Assembly: GCF_000349845.1 (NCBI RefSeq)
Contig: NC_020829.1
Span: 4,285,001-4,349,000 of the forward strand
DNA: 64,000 nt
Direction of reading: 5' to 3'
DNA from: Pseudomonas sp. ATCC 13867
GTDB lineage: Bacteria > Pseudomonadota > Gammaproteobacteria > Pseudomonadales > Pseudomonadaceae
Part shown: piece by piece, positions 1-8,715 of the stretch
Layout of the letters: each line of letters opens with the position of its first letter
How positions within the stretch are numbered: the stretch's first letter is position 1
The notes under the pieces: model-generated
Told to the model about the DNA's origin: nothing
The model's input: only the letters and a program-made list of their open reading frames with translations
Database searches by the model: none
Program-made: the position numbers and the translations under genes

Positions 1-35
1 TTGAGGTTCTTCAGGCGCAGGCTGAGGATTCTCAT
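1..35 (-). CDS. sbcC: SbcC exonuclease subunit, N-terminal start only (partial)
   Basis: Only the first 11 codons are present. The start codon at 35 overlaps the sbcD stop in an ATGA junction, and the peptide reads MRILSLRLKNL, the usual beginning of the SbcC/Rad50 ATPase. The rest lies beyond the left edge of the window. The call rests on this short peptide and on translational coupling to sbcD, its normal operon partner. Confidence 0.75.
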   Translation of the reverse strand, partial: MRILSLRLKNL

Positions 36-1258
36 GGCTGCTGCTCCTGCTCTTGCAGTTCACCGAGCACCTGCCGGTACAACCCGGTCAGGCGTTCACG
101 CAAGGGCGCTTCCAGGTCCTCGCCGTCCAGGCGTTGCCGGAACACATCCTCGGGGCTGAGTTCGTCGAGGGTTTCCTTCGCCTCGCTGAACAGCGCCGCC
201 TGTGCGTTGCCGCGCTCACGGCGGGTTCGCAGGACGACCACCGGCAGGTCTTCGCAAAGCTTCTCGACGCGCACCTGGATATCGCTGAGGTAGTCGTCGG
301 TGTGCACCAGCACCTCCAGCCACACCGGCTGCTCGGCGCTGCCTTCCGCGGCCACGCGGGCCAGCTCGACGGGCAGGCTGGCGAGGCTGCCGGACACCGA
401 CTTCAGCGGCTGGAAGCACGGCACCGGCAAGGCGCTGACGCCGCGCAGGCCGCTGTCGTCCAGGTCCACCAGCAGTACCTGCTTGCCTTGCGCGGCCTCG
501 TCGAAACTCAGCGCGATGGGCGAGCCGCAATAGCGGATGTGCTCCAGTCCGCCGACCTTCTGCGGCCGGTGGATGTGCCCCAGGGCGATGTAGTCCGCCG
601 GCGGGAAGGCGCTGGTGGGGAAGGCCTCCAGCGTGCCGACGTAGATCTCCCGCACCGACTCGCTGGCGCTCGCGCCCACCGTGGTGAGGTGACCGGTGGC
701 GAGGATCGGCAGGTGGCGGCCGAGGGCTTCGCGCTGCGCCTCGGCGCGCTCGAACAACTGCCGGTAATGCGCCTGGATCGCCTGTTGCAGCGCCAGTTGC
801 TTGTCCTGCGCGCTCTGTCCGGCCTGGCTGGTGAGCACATCACGCGGGCGGATGAAGGGAATCGCACAGAGGATCGCGCCGGGCTCGCCGTTGCGCTGCG
901 GCAGCACCAGCACCTGCGCGTCGAGATCGGTGCCGACGGCGGCGATCACCTGGGTGTCCAGGCACGCCAGCAGCTCGCGGGACTCCTCCAGCATGGCCAC
1001 CGAATCATGGTTGCCGCCCAGCACCACCAGCCGTGCGCCGGTATCGCGCAGTTCGACGATGAAGCGGTTGTACAGCTCGCGGGCGTAACTGGGCGGCGCG
1101 CCGGTGTCGAACACATCGCCGGCGATGATCACCGCATCCACGCCCTGCTCGCGCACCTGCCCGACCAGCCAGGCGCAGAACGCCTGGTGCTCGGCCTCGC
1201 GGCTCTTGCCCATGAAGTGCTGGCCCAGGTGCCAGTCGGAGGTGTGGAGAATGCGCAT
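32..1258 (-). CDS. sbcD: SbcD nuclease subunit of the SbcCD (Mre11-Rad50-like) complex
   Basis: This is the calcineurin-like phosphoesterase subunit of SbcCD, a Mn-dependent nuclease that opens DNA hairpins and processes double-strand breaks. The protein is 408 residues, close to the 400 of E. coli SbcD. The metal-binding motifs appear in order: DWH near residue 8, GDVFD at 47-51, GGNHD at 81-85, then ATGH and ALGHIH further on. The ATG at 1258 was chosen because the protein begins MRILHTSDWH as in the family. The open frame continues upstream only as an antisense shadow. Its stop overlaps the sbcC start, so the two are co-translated. Confidence 0.97.
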   Translation of the reverse strand: MRILHTSDWHLGQHFMGKSREAEHQAFCAWLVGQVREQGVDAVIIAGDVFDTGAPPSYARELYNRFIVELRDTGARLVVLGGNHDSVAMLEESRELLACLDTQVIAAVGTDLDAQVLVLPQRNGEPGAILCAIPFIRPRDVLTSQAGQSAQDKQLALQQAIQAHYRQLFERAEAQREALGRHLPILATGHLTTVGASASESVREIYVGTLEAFPTSAFPPADYIALGHIHRPQKVGGLEHIRYCGSPIALSFDEAAQGKQVLLVDLDDSGLRGVSALPVPCFQPLKSVSGSLASLPVELARVAAEGSAEQPVWLEVLVHTDDYLSDIQVRVEKLCEDLPVVVLRTRRERGNAQAALFSEAKETLDELSPEDVFRQRLDGEDLEAPLRERLTGLYRQVLGELQEQEQQP

Positions 1259-1390
1259 ACCGTGACGTCCGCAGCCGTGATCCAAAGGCTGGGATGATAG
1301 CGGGTTGCGCCGCCGCGATGGCGGATTCGCCGGCCACCGCCGCCCAGGCTGGCTATCTTTCAGGAATGCACGCCGCGAAAAGGACTCCCC

Positions 1391-2752
1391 ATGCAACGCC
1401 TCGTCAACATGCTCAAGGACCTCGCCATCCTCGTCCGCGCCAACCTCTGGCTGGTGCCGGTGCTGGCCGCGCTGGTCGCTGCGGTCTTCTACTTCGTCGC
1501 GCCGCCACCGCCGATGAGCGCCACCCTCGCCACCGGCGCGCCGGGGGGCGGTTATGCGGCTTTCGGCGAGCGCCTGAAGGAGGAACTGGCCACGCAGGGC
1601 TTCGAGCTGAAGCTGGTCAAGACCGCGGGGTCGAGACAGAACCTGGAGAAGCTGCTGGACACCGGCAGCGAGGTGAACATCGGGCTGGTGCAGAGCGGCC
1701 AGGAGCAACAACTGGAGCCCGCCCAGCGCACCGGCCTGCAGACCCTCGGGGCGATGTTCCAGGAGCCCTTGTGGCTGTTCCAGCGCCGCGACGTGAAGAT
1801 CGACCGCGTCGCCGACCTGCTGCCGCTGCGGCTGGCCATCGGCACGCCGGGCAGCGGCACCGAGGCGGTGACCGAAGCCATCCTCAAGGCCAACGACATC
1901 CCCAGCGATCCCCTGCCGGCGAACTGGCAGGCGCGCGGCGGCAACGCGGTGGCCCATGAACTGCTGGCCGGCACGCTGGACGCGGCCTTCTTCGTCGGCC
2001 CGGCGGAAAACCCCTTGATCCAGCGTCTGGCGGCCAGCCCCGAACTGAAGCTGGCCGGCTTCCGCCGCGCCCATGCCTACGAGGCGCGGATTCCCTTCCT
2101 CACGCGTGTGGAAGTCAGCGAAGGCCTGCTGAACCTGGCGCAGAACGTCCCGGAGCAGGACCTGGCCACGCTGTCGCCGGTGGCCACCCTGGTGATCAAC
2201 GACAACTTCCACCCGGCACTCACCCCGCTGATCCTGGAGGCCGCGCGCCGGGTGATGAGCAAAGGCACCCTGCTCGACCCGGCCGGCGCCTTCCCCAGCG
2301 CCGAGCCGCGCACCCTGGCCCTGCAAGGCGACGCCGAGCGCTACTACAAGAGCGGCCCGCCACTGCTGCAGCGCTTCCTGCCGTTCCGCATCGCCTCGCT
2401 GGCGGACCGCTACATCATCCTGCTGATCCCCTTCATCGCCATCCTGATCCCGCTGATGAAATCCATCGGCCCGCTGTACCGCTGGCGCATCCGCGCGCGC
2501 ATCTACCGCTGGTACCGCTACCTGCGCGAGATCGACCGGCGCCTGGACGAACGCGCCGGCAGCGCCGAGCTGAGCACGGAAATCGAACGCCTGGAGCAGC
2601 TCGAGGCCGAACTGGCCAAGGTCGAGGTGCCGCTGTCGTACTACAACGAGTTGTACGAGCTGCACCTGCACCTGAACTACGTGATCCGCCGCCTGCGCCA
2701 GTTGCGGCGCAACCGGCGTGAGCGGGACGGGCAGGTTGCCGCCTCGGACTGA
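1391..2752 (+). CDS. TAXI-family (TRAP-associated) solute-binding protein with two membrane anchors
   Basis: The 453-residue protein has an N-terminal hydrophobic segment (about 19-37) followed by a TAXI-type solute receptor domain. That domain contains the characteristic TGAPGGGYAAFGERL and IGTPGSGTEA stretches. A second membrane segment lies near 338-360, and the C-terminus is very basic, Arg-rich and probably coiled-coil. Typical TAXI receptors are about 320 residues, soluble and encoded beside a fused TRAP permease. No permease is present here, and the C-terminal membrane and coil module is extra. The protein may therefore act as a tethered sensor or scaffold, which is inference. A ribosome site (AAGGAC) precedes the ATG at 1391. 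Confidence 0.8.
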   Translation: MQRLVNMLKDLAILVRANLWLVPVLAALVAAVFYFVAPPPPMSATLATGAPGGGYAAFGERLKEELATQGFELKLVKTAGSRQNLEKLLDTGSEVNIGLVQSGQEQQLEPAQRTGLQTLGAMFQEPLWLFQRRDVKIDRVADLLPLRLAIGTPGSGTEAVTEAILKANDIPSDPLPANWQARGGNAVAHELLAGTLDAAFFVGPAENPLIQRLAASPELKLAGFRRAHAYEARIPFLTRVEVSEGLLNLAQNVPEQDLATLSPVATLVINDNFHPALTPLILEAARRVMSKGTLLDPAGAFPSAEPRTLALQGDAERYYKSGPPLLQRFLPFRIASLADRYIILLIPFIAILIPLMKSIGPLYRWRIRARIYRWYRYLREIDRRLDERAGSAELSTEIERLEQLEAELAKVEVPLSYYNELYELHLHLNYVIRRLRQLRRNRRERDGQVAASD

Positions 2753-2867
2753 GCGGTGCCGAGCACGGGAACGCCGGGTCGGGTAAACTCTGGCGTTTTC
2801 CAATCCGCCCGCCCCGCCGCCGCTTCGATGCACGCGGCGCGGCCGGCACTGAACAACCGGGTCCGCC

Positions 2868-3875
2868 ATGCCGATTCGCCACGCCATCGTCCACCTGATC
2901 GACAAGAAGCCCGACGGCAACCCCGCGACGCTGCACGCGCGCGAAGCCGAGCTGGGCGACTCCCAGGCCATCGAGAACCTGATGGCCGACCTCAACGAGA
3001 GCTACAACGCCAAGCCGAACAAGGCCTGGGGCCTGTTCCAGGGCGAGTCCGGCGCCTACCCGTTCAGCGGCTGGCTGAGCGAGTACCTGGACAACGGCAA
3101 GGACTTCGTTGCGTTCTCCGTTCAGGCCGTGGAACACCTGAAGTCGCTGATGGAAGAGTCCAACCTCTCCACCGGCGGCCATGTGCTGTTCTGCCACTAC
3201 CAGCAAGGCATGACCGACTACCTGGCCATCGCCCTGCTGCACCACAGCGAAGGCGTGGCGGTGACCGAGTCGCTGGAAGTCACCCCGTCGCGCCACCTGG
3301 ACCTGGGCCAGCTGCACATGGCAGCGCGGATCAATATCTCCGAGTGGCGCAACAACAAGACCTCCAAGCAGTACATCTCCTTCATCAAGGGCAAGGGCGG
3401 CAAGAAGGTCTCGGACTACTTCCGCGACTTCATCGGCTGCACCGAGGGCGTCGACGGGCCGAGCGAGACCCGCACCCTGCTCAAGGCCTTCAGCGACTTC
3501 GTGGAAAGCGAAGACCTGCCCGAAGAACAGGCCCGCGAGAAGACCGACGTGCTGGTGGACTACGCCACCAGCCAGGCCAAGATCGGCGAACCGATGGCCC
3601 TGGACGCGCTCTCCGAGCTGATGGACGACCAGGCGCCGCGCGCCTTCTACGACTACATCCGCAACAAGGACTACGGCCTGTCGCCGGAGATCCCGGCGGA
3701 CAAGCGCACCCTCAACCAGTTCCGTCGCTTCACCGGCCGCGCCGAGGGGCTGTCGATCAGCTTCGAGGCACATCTGCTGGGCAGCAAGGTGGAGTACGAC
3801 GAGGAGCGCGACATGCTGATCATCCGCGGCCTGCCGACCCAGTTGCATGACCAGCTCAAGCGGCGCAAGAGCTGA
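2868..3875 (+). CDS. yejK: Nucleoid-associated protein YejK/NdpA
   Basis: This 335-residue protein matches the YejK/NdpA (37-kDa nucleoid-associated) family in length and character. It starts [14 protein letters not shown], contains conserved [20 protein letters not shown] and [12 protein letters not shown] stretches, and has a basic C-terminus ending KRRKS. Family members bind the nucleoid; their exact function is poorly known. It is transcribed alone, with a strong hairpin just downstream. The first ATG gives the full family N-terminus. Confidence 0.93.
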   Translation: MPIRHAIVHLIDKKPDGNPATLHAREAELGDSQAIENLMADLNESYNAKPNKAWGLFQGESGAYPFSGWLSEYLDNGKDFVAFSVQAVEHLKSLMEESNLSTGGHVLFCHYQQGMTDYLAIALLHHSEGVAVTESLEVTPSRHLDLGQLHMAARINISEWRNNKTSKQYISFIKGKGGKKVSDYFRDFIGCTEGVDGPSETRTLLKAFSDFVESEDLPEEQAREKTDVLVDYATSQAKIGEPMALDALSELMDDQAPRAFYDYIRNKDYGLSPEIPADKRTLNQFRRFTGRAEGLSISFEAHLLGSKVEYDEERDMLIIRGLPTQLHDQLKRRKS

Positions 3876-3883
3876 TCGCCAGC

Positions 3884-3919
3884 CACGAAGAGGCCCATCG
3901 CGAGATGGGCTTCTTCGTG
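3884..3919 (+). terminator. Terminator hairpin after yejK
   Basis: An inverted repeat of 16-nt arms (CACGAAGAGGCCCATC and GATGGGCTTCTTCGTG, one mismatch) encloses a GCGA loop 9 nt after the yejK stop. There is no long T-run, so it may work as a weak terminator or as a 3' stabiliser. Confidence 0.6.
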
Positions 3920-3931
3920 CATGTAAGGCGG

Positions 3932-4005
3932 TTCGCGAGCAAGCTCGCTCCTACAGGCAACCGGTCAGCACGGCGCGCTCGTCGTAAGCGAGCTTGCTCG
4001 CGAAC
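3932..4005. repeat. REP pair (inverted)
   Basis: Two copies of the Pseudomonas REP core face each other: TTCGCGAGCAAGCTCGCTCC at about 3932 and AGCGAGCTTGCTCGCGAA at about 3986. Each copy is itself an imperfect palindrome. This is the first of many such elements in the window. Confidence 0.85.
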
Positions 4006-4090
4006 CTGCCAACTTCCGACAAAACACCCCAGAGCGGGCGGCCACGCGCTGCTAAAGTCAAATCAGGCGCCTCTCGCTCGCGGTGCCGCC

Positions 4091-5017
4091 ATGTCCGCCT
4101 TGCACCCTCTCACCGCTGCTGCAGTCCCGCTCTCCGGGCGTCCCCGGGTGTACCGCTCGACTCTCGCGCTGCTGTTATTGATCTGCACTCACCTTGCCCT
4201 GGCCGACCCAACGTCCCCCACGCTCACGCCCAACGTCGCGCGCTTCGTGCTGGCCAACGCGGAGTTCAGCGTGATGCACGAAATGGGGCACATGCTGATC
4301 GCCGAATACGACCTGCCGCTGCTCGGCCGCGAGGAGGACGCCGCCGACCAGCTCGGCTTCATCCTGCTGTTCCGCCTCTATGCGAAGCTGCCCCGGGACG
4401 AGATCGACGCACGCCTGCTGGACATCGCCGACTACTGGCGCCTGGAATGGCAGACGCCCAAGCCGCCGCCGGAACAGGTACAGGCCTGGGACAGTCATCC
4501 GCTGGATGAGCAGCGCTACTACAACATCGCCTGCCTGCTGTACGGCAGCGACATGAAGCGACTGGACTGGCTGCCGCCGCTCACCGGCCTGCCCTATGAA
4601 CGGGCCCTGTATTGCGACCAGGAGTTCCAGCAGGCGAGCAAGGCGCTGAACTGGATTCGCCATGCGCGCCCCCTTGCCTCGATCCAGCACCGGGCCGCCC
4701 TGCGGCTGACATTCGAGATGCCGGGAGCGGGCCGCGACGACGTGGGCCCGCTGGTCGCCCTGCTGCGCCACGGCGACCACTTGCAGCGGTTGCTGGACGA
4801 GGTCTTCAGCCTGCTCCGGCCGCCACGTCCGCTGACCCTCCAGCTGCTCAGCTGCGGCGCGCCGGACGCCTGGTACAACCGCAACAGCGGGGAAATGGCG
4901 CTCTGCTACGAGCGCCTGCTGTATTTCCGGCAGATGGCCGAGAACCTGCCGCGCCTGCGCACCCCGGTGACGCGGCGCTGCCCCGGCCCTCTGGGACTCA
5001 GGCCGGGCGGATGCTGA
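4091..5017 (+). CDS. DUF4344-type putative metallopeptidase, exported
   Basis: The 308-residue protein has an N-terminal hydrophobic export signal or anchor (about 24-38, ending ALADP) and a zinc-protease motif HEMGH at 63-67. This is followed by GREEDAADQLG at 79-89, where an acidic residue could be the third zinc ligand. That arrangement fits the DUF4344 family of putative metallopeptidases; no substrate is known. Cysteines in the C-terminal half could form disulfides in the periplasm. The gene ends inside the 3' end of the convergent GST gene (20-nt overlap). The ATG at 4091 was chosen because further upstream codons run into the REP region. Confidence 0.75.
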   Translation: MSALHPLTAAAVPLSGRPRVYRSTLALLLLICTHLALADPTSPTLTPNVARFVLANAEFSVMHEMGHMLIAEYDLPLLGREEDAADQLGFILLFRLYAKLPRDEIDARLLDIADYWRLEWQTPKPPPEQVQAWDSHPLDEQRYYNIACLLYGSDMKRLDWLPPLTGLPYERALYCDQEFQQASKALNWIRHARPLASIQHRAALRLTFEMPGAGRDDVGPLVALLRHGDHLQRLLDEVFSLLRPPRPLTLQLLSCGAPDAWYNRNSGEMALCYERLLYFRQMAENLPRLRTPVTRRCPGPLGLRPGGC

Positions 5018-5936
5018 AGCCCAGGCGCGGGAAGTGCACGTGGACGGTCCCCGCGCGCGCATCCTCGCGGCGCAGGACCAGGCTTTCGCGCCCGGCATGC
5101 AGCAGCTCGCCTTCCACCGGATCGACGCCGTAGTCGGTGGCGGCGATCACCACCCGCTGGCCGGCGCCGAAGCCATTGGGATCGACGAAATCTTCCTCCG
5201 GCAATGCGGCGGGCCGGCTGCCGCGGGCCAGCGCAATCGCCTCCTCCGCACTCATCTCACTCGGCGCGCCGTGGCCGAAGCCCAGTACGCGACCCAGCCA
5301 GGCGCTGGCCGCCGGGTAATCGTCCACCAGCGGCGCGGTCACCGGCGTGCCCTTGAGGAACCACAGGCAGTGGGCCAGGGCGAAGTCGGCAATCGACGGC
5401 TCGCCGAACAGGAAGTCACCCTCCTCCCGCGCCAGCTGTTGTTCGACACGGGCCATGAACACCGGCCACTGGTGTTTGGCCTGCTCGGCCGGCAGGCGGC
5501 TCGAGCTGCCGCCGCTGAACAATTGGCTACGGTCGGCGATGAAGGCCTTGAGGAACTCCGGCGGCAACTTGCCGAAGCGCGCCGCGATGGATTCGGGCTG
5601 GAACACCAGGCTGACGGCATGCTGGAAGATCACCGTATCCGCCCACTGGGCGAAGCTGGCGGCGGTGAACTCCTGGCCTTCGGGGAACAGCGAAGGCACG
5701 GCCTTCTCCTGCTCCAGGCGGAGGGCGATCAGGGCGGTGTCGCAGTAGATGTCGGCGCCGACCTGCAGCACCGGAGTCCGGCGATAGCCACCGGTCAGGG
5801 CCATCAGATCGGGCTTGGGCATCAGCGGCGGGATGCTCACCGAGCGCCAGGACAACTGCTTGAAACCCAGTAGCAGACGCGCCTTTTCGGCGAAGGGCGA
5901 AGTCGGATAGTGGTGCAGGATCAGCTCGGACATCAC
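4998..5936 (-). CDS. Glutathione S-transferase family protein with C-terminal extension
   Basis: The 312-residue protein has an N-terminal thioredoxin-fold GST domain (ELILHHYPTSPFAEKARLLL, 4-23). A helical GST C-domain follows to about residue 215, where FGEPSIADFALAHCLWFL is the usual N-capping region. About 90 residues then form a C-terminal extension rich in beta-prone sequence, which ordinary GSTs of 200-230 residues lack. A substrate cannot be assigned. The start may be either of two adjacent ATGs. It faces the DUF4344 gene and overlaps it by 20 nt. Confidence 0.8.
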   Translation of the reverse strand: MMSELILHHYPTSPFAEKARLLLGFKQLSWRSVSIPPLMPKPDLMALTGGYRRTPVLQVGADIYCDTALIALRLEQEKAVPSLFPEGQEFTAASFAQWADTVIFQHAVSLVFQPESIAARFGKLPPEFLKAFIADRSQLFSGGSSSRLPAEQAKHQWPVFMARVEQQLAREEGDFLFGEPSIADFALAHCLWFLKGTPVTAPLVDDYPAASAWLGRVLGFGHGAPSEMSAEEAIALARGSRPAALPEEDFVDPNGFGAGQRVVIAATDYGVDPVEGELLHAGRESLVLRREDARAGTVHVHFPRLGFSIRPA

Positions 5937-5997
5937 GGGCTCCAGCGGCCGGAAGGATGGACAGGCAGCTTAACCCGCGAGAAGGCTCCGGCCTACC

Positions 5998-6300
5998 TCA
6001 TGTCCCGGATAGGGCAACATCCACGGCGTGGATGGCCGGATTGGCCTGCACCAGGCGTTCCTTGGCCTTCTTGGTCAGCGCCTTGATCGCCCGCTCCCGG
6101 CGCAAGGCATCGCCCTTGCCGGGGCAGGTCTCGACATAGACCAGCGCCTGGGCCGGGCTGGAATGAAAGAAACGCGCGCCCTTGCCGCTGCGGTGCGTCT
6201 CGAAACGCCGCGCCGGGTCATCGCTGATGCCGCAGTAGAGCGCGCCGTTCTCGGCGCGCACCAGGTAAACGAACCAGGGCTTGGGTTCGACAGCCGTCAC
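5998..6300 (-). CDS. GIY-YIG nuclease-fold protein, UPF0213 (YhbQ-like)
   Basis: This small 100-residue protein has the single-domain GIY-YIG fold. [19 protein letters not shown] near 10-28 carries the YLV/YCG core, with a catalytic-type Arg soon after (ARRFETH) and Glu in RRERAIK. Related YhbQ-type proteins are small nucleases of uncertain biological role. Translation begins at GTG (6300), overlapping the stop of the upstream GST-like gene, which implies translational coupling. Confidence 0.88.
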   Translation of the reverse strand: MTAVEPKPWFVYLVRAENGALYCGISDDPARRFETHRSGKGARFFHSSPAQALVYVETCPGKGDALRRERAIKALTKKAKERLVQANPAIHAVDVALSGT

Positions 6301-6998
6301 GATGCCCAGACCCGGGCCTGCATGCGCTCGCAGTAGGCGACCAGCCGTTCATAGCTGCGCGCCATGTCGTTGAGCGGCGTTTCCAGGGTGCTCAGCACCA
6401 GATTGGCGAGCACGCCATAGGCGGCCGCGTCGGCGCTGCAGGGTTGGGCACCACCGTAGAACGGCAGGTCGCCGAGCATGCCGTCCAGCGCTTCGAGGTC
6501 GTCGCGGGCGAAGCTCAGCAGCTCTTCGCGACTGTGCCGGATCAACCCGCGGCCGGCGAGATCGCCACGGATCTTGCGCTGCATGAACAGGCCCACCGCC
6601 GGACGCAACGGAGCCGGGATGCTGCGCAGCATCACGTCCCTCACCTGGCGGAAGCCCGACTCGTCGAGCCAGCGGAAGTACACCAGCAGCGGCACCAGGT
6701 GCTCGTCGCACAACCGGGTGATCGACACCGCCCAGCCACGGCCACGGGCGTCGAGCCCGGCGTCGAGGTCGAATTCGTAGTACTGCTGCAGGGTACGCAT
6801 GATGATCGCGGTATCCGCGATGGCCTTGCCGTCCAGGGTGATGAACGGCAGCTTGCCCTTGGGGCCCTTGCGCGGGTCGACGACGTGCTTGATCTGGTAC
6901 TCCAGCCCGGCCAGGCGCAGGAAGGTTTCCAGCTTCAGGCAAAAGGGGCTGACGTTGGGCACATTGAAGGCGGGCGGGAACTGGAAAAGAGTGATCAT
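6297..6998 (-). CDS. GST-fold protein of the Fax/metaxin-like group
   Basis: The 233-residue protein begins [20 protein letters not shown], a thioredoxin-like N-domain with a Pro-rich first strand. It then has a helical C-domain containing [17 protein letters not shown]. This is typical of the glutathione S-transferase N-terminal domain 4 / failed-axon-connection group, not of catalytic GSTs. The ATG at 6998 has an AGGA site at suitable spacing; an alternative ATG at 7028 would add 10 residues. It is coupled to the following GIY-YIG gene by a GTGA overlap. Confidence 0.82.
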   Translation of the reverse strand: MITLFQFPPAFNVPNVSPFCLKLETFLRLAGLEYQIKHVVDPRKGPKGKLPFITLDGKAIADTAIIMRTLQQYYEFDLDAGLDARGRGWAVSITRLCDEHLVPLLVYFRWLDESGFRQVRDVMLRSIPAPLRPAVGLFMQRKIRGDLAGRGLIRHSREELLSFARDDLEALDGMLGDLPFYGGAQPCSADAAAYGVLANLVLSTLETPLNDMARSYERLVAYCERMQARVWAS

Positions 6999-7071
6999 GG
7001 CGGCATCCTGCTCGGAGTCGCCTGTCATTTAAGCCTATCCGCCTTCCGCGAGCGAGCCCGGCACCTTGACA

Positions 7072-7554
7072 TCAGGCCTTCGAGGCCCGCTGCGCGCGGT
7101 ATACCGCAAGTCCTCCGGCCGCCTGGGCACGGATCGCCGCCCGCACCGGCGGCGCCCAGCCCAGCAGGGCGCCCTTGGCTCCGAGGGCCTGGCGCGACCA
7201 TTTCCACAGGTCGAACGTATCGACATGACGGCAGATCAGGCCGTCGCGAAACTCGAACCGTGCGCGGATGTGATTGACCACCCGCCGGCCGGTCCGGGTA
7301 AAGGTGTAGGACGCCACCCAGTGCGCCGTCCCGCATCGCTCATCGGCTTCGATGCCCTCGTAGCTCAAGGAGAAATCCGCGGCCCGCGCGGTGAGCATGC
7401 GCCACATATCCCCGGCCTCGGCGCCACGCAGGTCGGTGAAGACCGGGTCGCTGAACTGCACGTCGGCGCTGTAGCAGGCGGCCATTGCATCGCCATCGCG
7501 GCGCTGGAAGGCCTGGTAGAAGCGTTCGATCAACTGGGCGTTGGGATGGGCCAT
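7072..7554 (-). CDS. NTF2-like/SnoaL-like protein
   Basis: The 160-residue protein has the cone-shaped NTF2-like fold signature: IERFYQAFQRRDGDAMAACY near the N-terminus, FSDPVF in the first strand and a RRVVNHIRARFEFRDG strand pair. Family members may be isomerases, hydrolases or ligand-binding proteins, and nothing here fixes a substrate. The open frame extends upstream only as a shadow; MAHPNAQLIERF is the natural start. It is transcribed divergently from the AraC-type gene at 7667, which may regulate it. Confidence 0.8.
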   Translation of the reverse strand: MAHPNAQLIERFYQAFQRRDGDAMAACYSADVQFSDPVFTDLRGAEAGDMWRMLTARAADFSLSYEGIEADERCGTAHWVASYTFTRTGRRVVNHIRARFEFRDGLICRHVDTFDLWKWSRQALGAKGALLGWAPPVRAAIRAQAAGGLAVYRAQRASKA

Positions 7555-7666
7555 GACGGCGCTCGCATGAAGAAGGTGGGCGCAGTATCGACGAGGTTCC
7601 GACTGGACACGATTGGCAATATCGACAAAATTATGATCGATAACGCCAAATTCATTGTGAGACGCC
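7555..7666. promoter_or_regulatory. Divergent promoter region, NTF2-like gene and araC-type gene
   Basis: This 112-bp spacer is more AT-rich than its surroundings. It contains ATCGACAAAATTATGATCGAT at about 7618-7640, with ATCGA repeated on both sides of an AT core. That makes it a plausible binding site for the adjacent AraC-type regulator. The operator assignment is inference. Confidence 0.4.
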
Positions 7667-8623
7667 ATGTTCAGGATAGCCCTGTTCGTCTGCCCGCAAA
7701 CGCTGTGCTCCAGCCTCGGCCTGGCAATGGATGCCTTCCACCTGGCCAACCGGCTCGCCGGCCAGCGCCTGTTCGAGGTGCTGCGGGTCAGCGCCGACGG
7801 CGCGCCGGTCGCCCTCCCCTTCGGCCGCATCGAAGTGGAAGGCGCCCTCGATCTCGCCGGGGACTGCGACCTGCTGCTGATTCCCGCCACCGGGCCGGAC
7901 GTGGCCGCCACCTGCGCCGCCAACCAGCCGCTGCTCGCCTGGCTGCGCCACAGCCCGCCCGGAGTGCAGTTGGCCAGCCTGTGCAGCAGTGCCTTCCTGC
8001 TCGCCGAAGCGGGCGTGCTGGACGGCCGCCGCGCCACTACGCACTGGGCGCTGGAGGCGGCCTTCCGGGAGCGTTATCCACAGGTGAACCTGGACATCGA
8101 CGCGCTGTGCACCGAGGACGGCGGGCGCCTCTGTTCCGGCGGCGCGCAGGCCGGGCTGGACCTGTGCCTGTACCTGATCGAGCGCCACGCCGGCGCGGCG
8201 CTCGCCCGGCGCGCGGCGGCCACGCTGGTGTTCGAACACGGCCGTGGCCGGCAGCGGCGCTTCACCCCGCTGCTGCCCGAGCCACTGCCCGAAGGCTCGG
8301 TGCTGGCGCCATTGCTGGCATGGCTGGCGGACAACTATGCCGAACCGTTCGACCTGAGCACACTGGCGCAGCGCGTGCACTGCTCGACGCGCACCTTGCT
8401 GCGGCGCTTCCGCGAGCAGTTGGGAATGACCCCGAACGATTACGTGCAGCGCCTGCGCATCGCCTCGGCACAGGAGGCGCTGGGCGACCCGGCACGTTCG
8501 CTGGAGCGCATCGCCAGCGATATCGGCTATGCCGACCGGGCGAGCTTCGCGCGGCTGTTCAAGCAGTTGTGCGGGGAGACGCCGGGGGCCTTTCGGCAGA
8601 GGTTGCTGGGACGGTCGGCGTAG
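7667..8623 (+). CDS. GlxA-type transcriptional regulator (DJ-1/PfpI domain plus AraC helix-turn-helix)
   Basis: The 318-residue protein combines an N-terminal DJ-1/PfpI-like domain with a C-terminal AraC/XylS DNA-binding domain. The first spans about 1-180 and includes LASLCSSAFLLAEAGVLDGRRATTHW around the nucleophile-elbow position. The second spans about 215-315, with two helix-turn-helix units; the second includes SDIGYADRASFARLFKQ. Such GlxA-like regulators often control metabolism of nitrogen compounds. The likely target is the divergent NTF2-like gene or its own gene. The 3' end is followed by a REP pair. Confidence 0.9.
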   Translation: MFRIALFVCPQTLCSSLGLAMDAFHLANRLAGQRLFEVLRVSADGAPVALPFGRIEVEGALDLAGDCDLLLIPATGPDVAATCAANQPLLAWLRHSPPGVQLASLCSSAFLLAEAGVLDGRRATTHWALEAAFRERYPQVNLDIDALCTEDGGRLCSGGAQAGLDLCLYLIERHAGAALARRAAATLVFEHGRGRQRRFTPLLPEPLPEGSVLAPLLAWLADNYAEPFDLSTLAQRVHCSTRTLLRRFREQLGMTPNDYVQRLRIASAQEALGDPARSLERIASDIGYADRASFARLFKQLCGETPGAFRQRLLGRSA

Positions 8624-8626
8624 CAA

Positions 8627-8707
8627 TGTAGGAGCGAGCGTGCTCGCGAACCCGCTTGACACAGGCATCGCCGGAGAACCCGTTCGCGACCAGGCTCGCT
8701 CCTACAG
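8627..8707. repeat. REP pair (inverted)
   Basis: Two REP cores face each other, TGTAGGAGCGAGCGTGCTCG and TTCGCGACCAGGCTCGCTCC. They fill the space between the convergent araC-type gene and pcs. Both differ by one or a few bases from the main form, so they are diverged copies. Confidence 0.8.
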
Positions 8708-8715
8708 GAAGAGCA

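Noticed and set aside
1259..2995. Upstream extension of the sbcD frame
   Set aside because: It is antisense to the TAXI receptor gene; SbcD homology begins at MRILHTSDWH.
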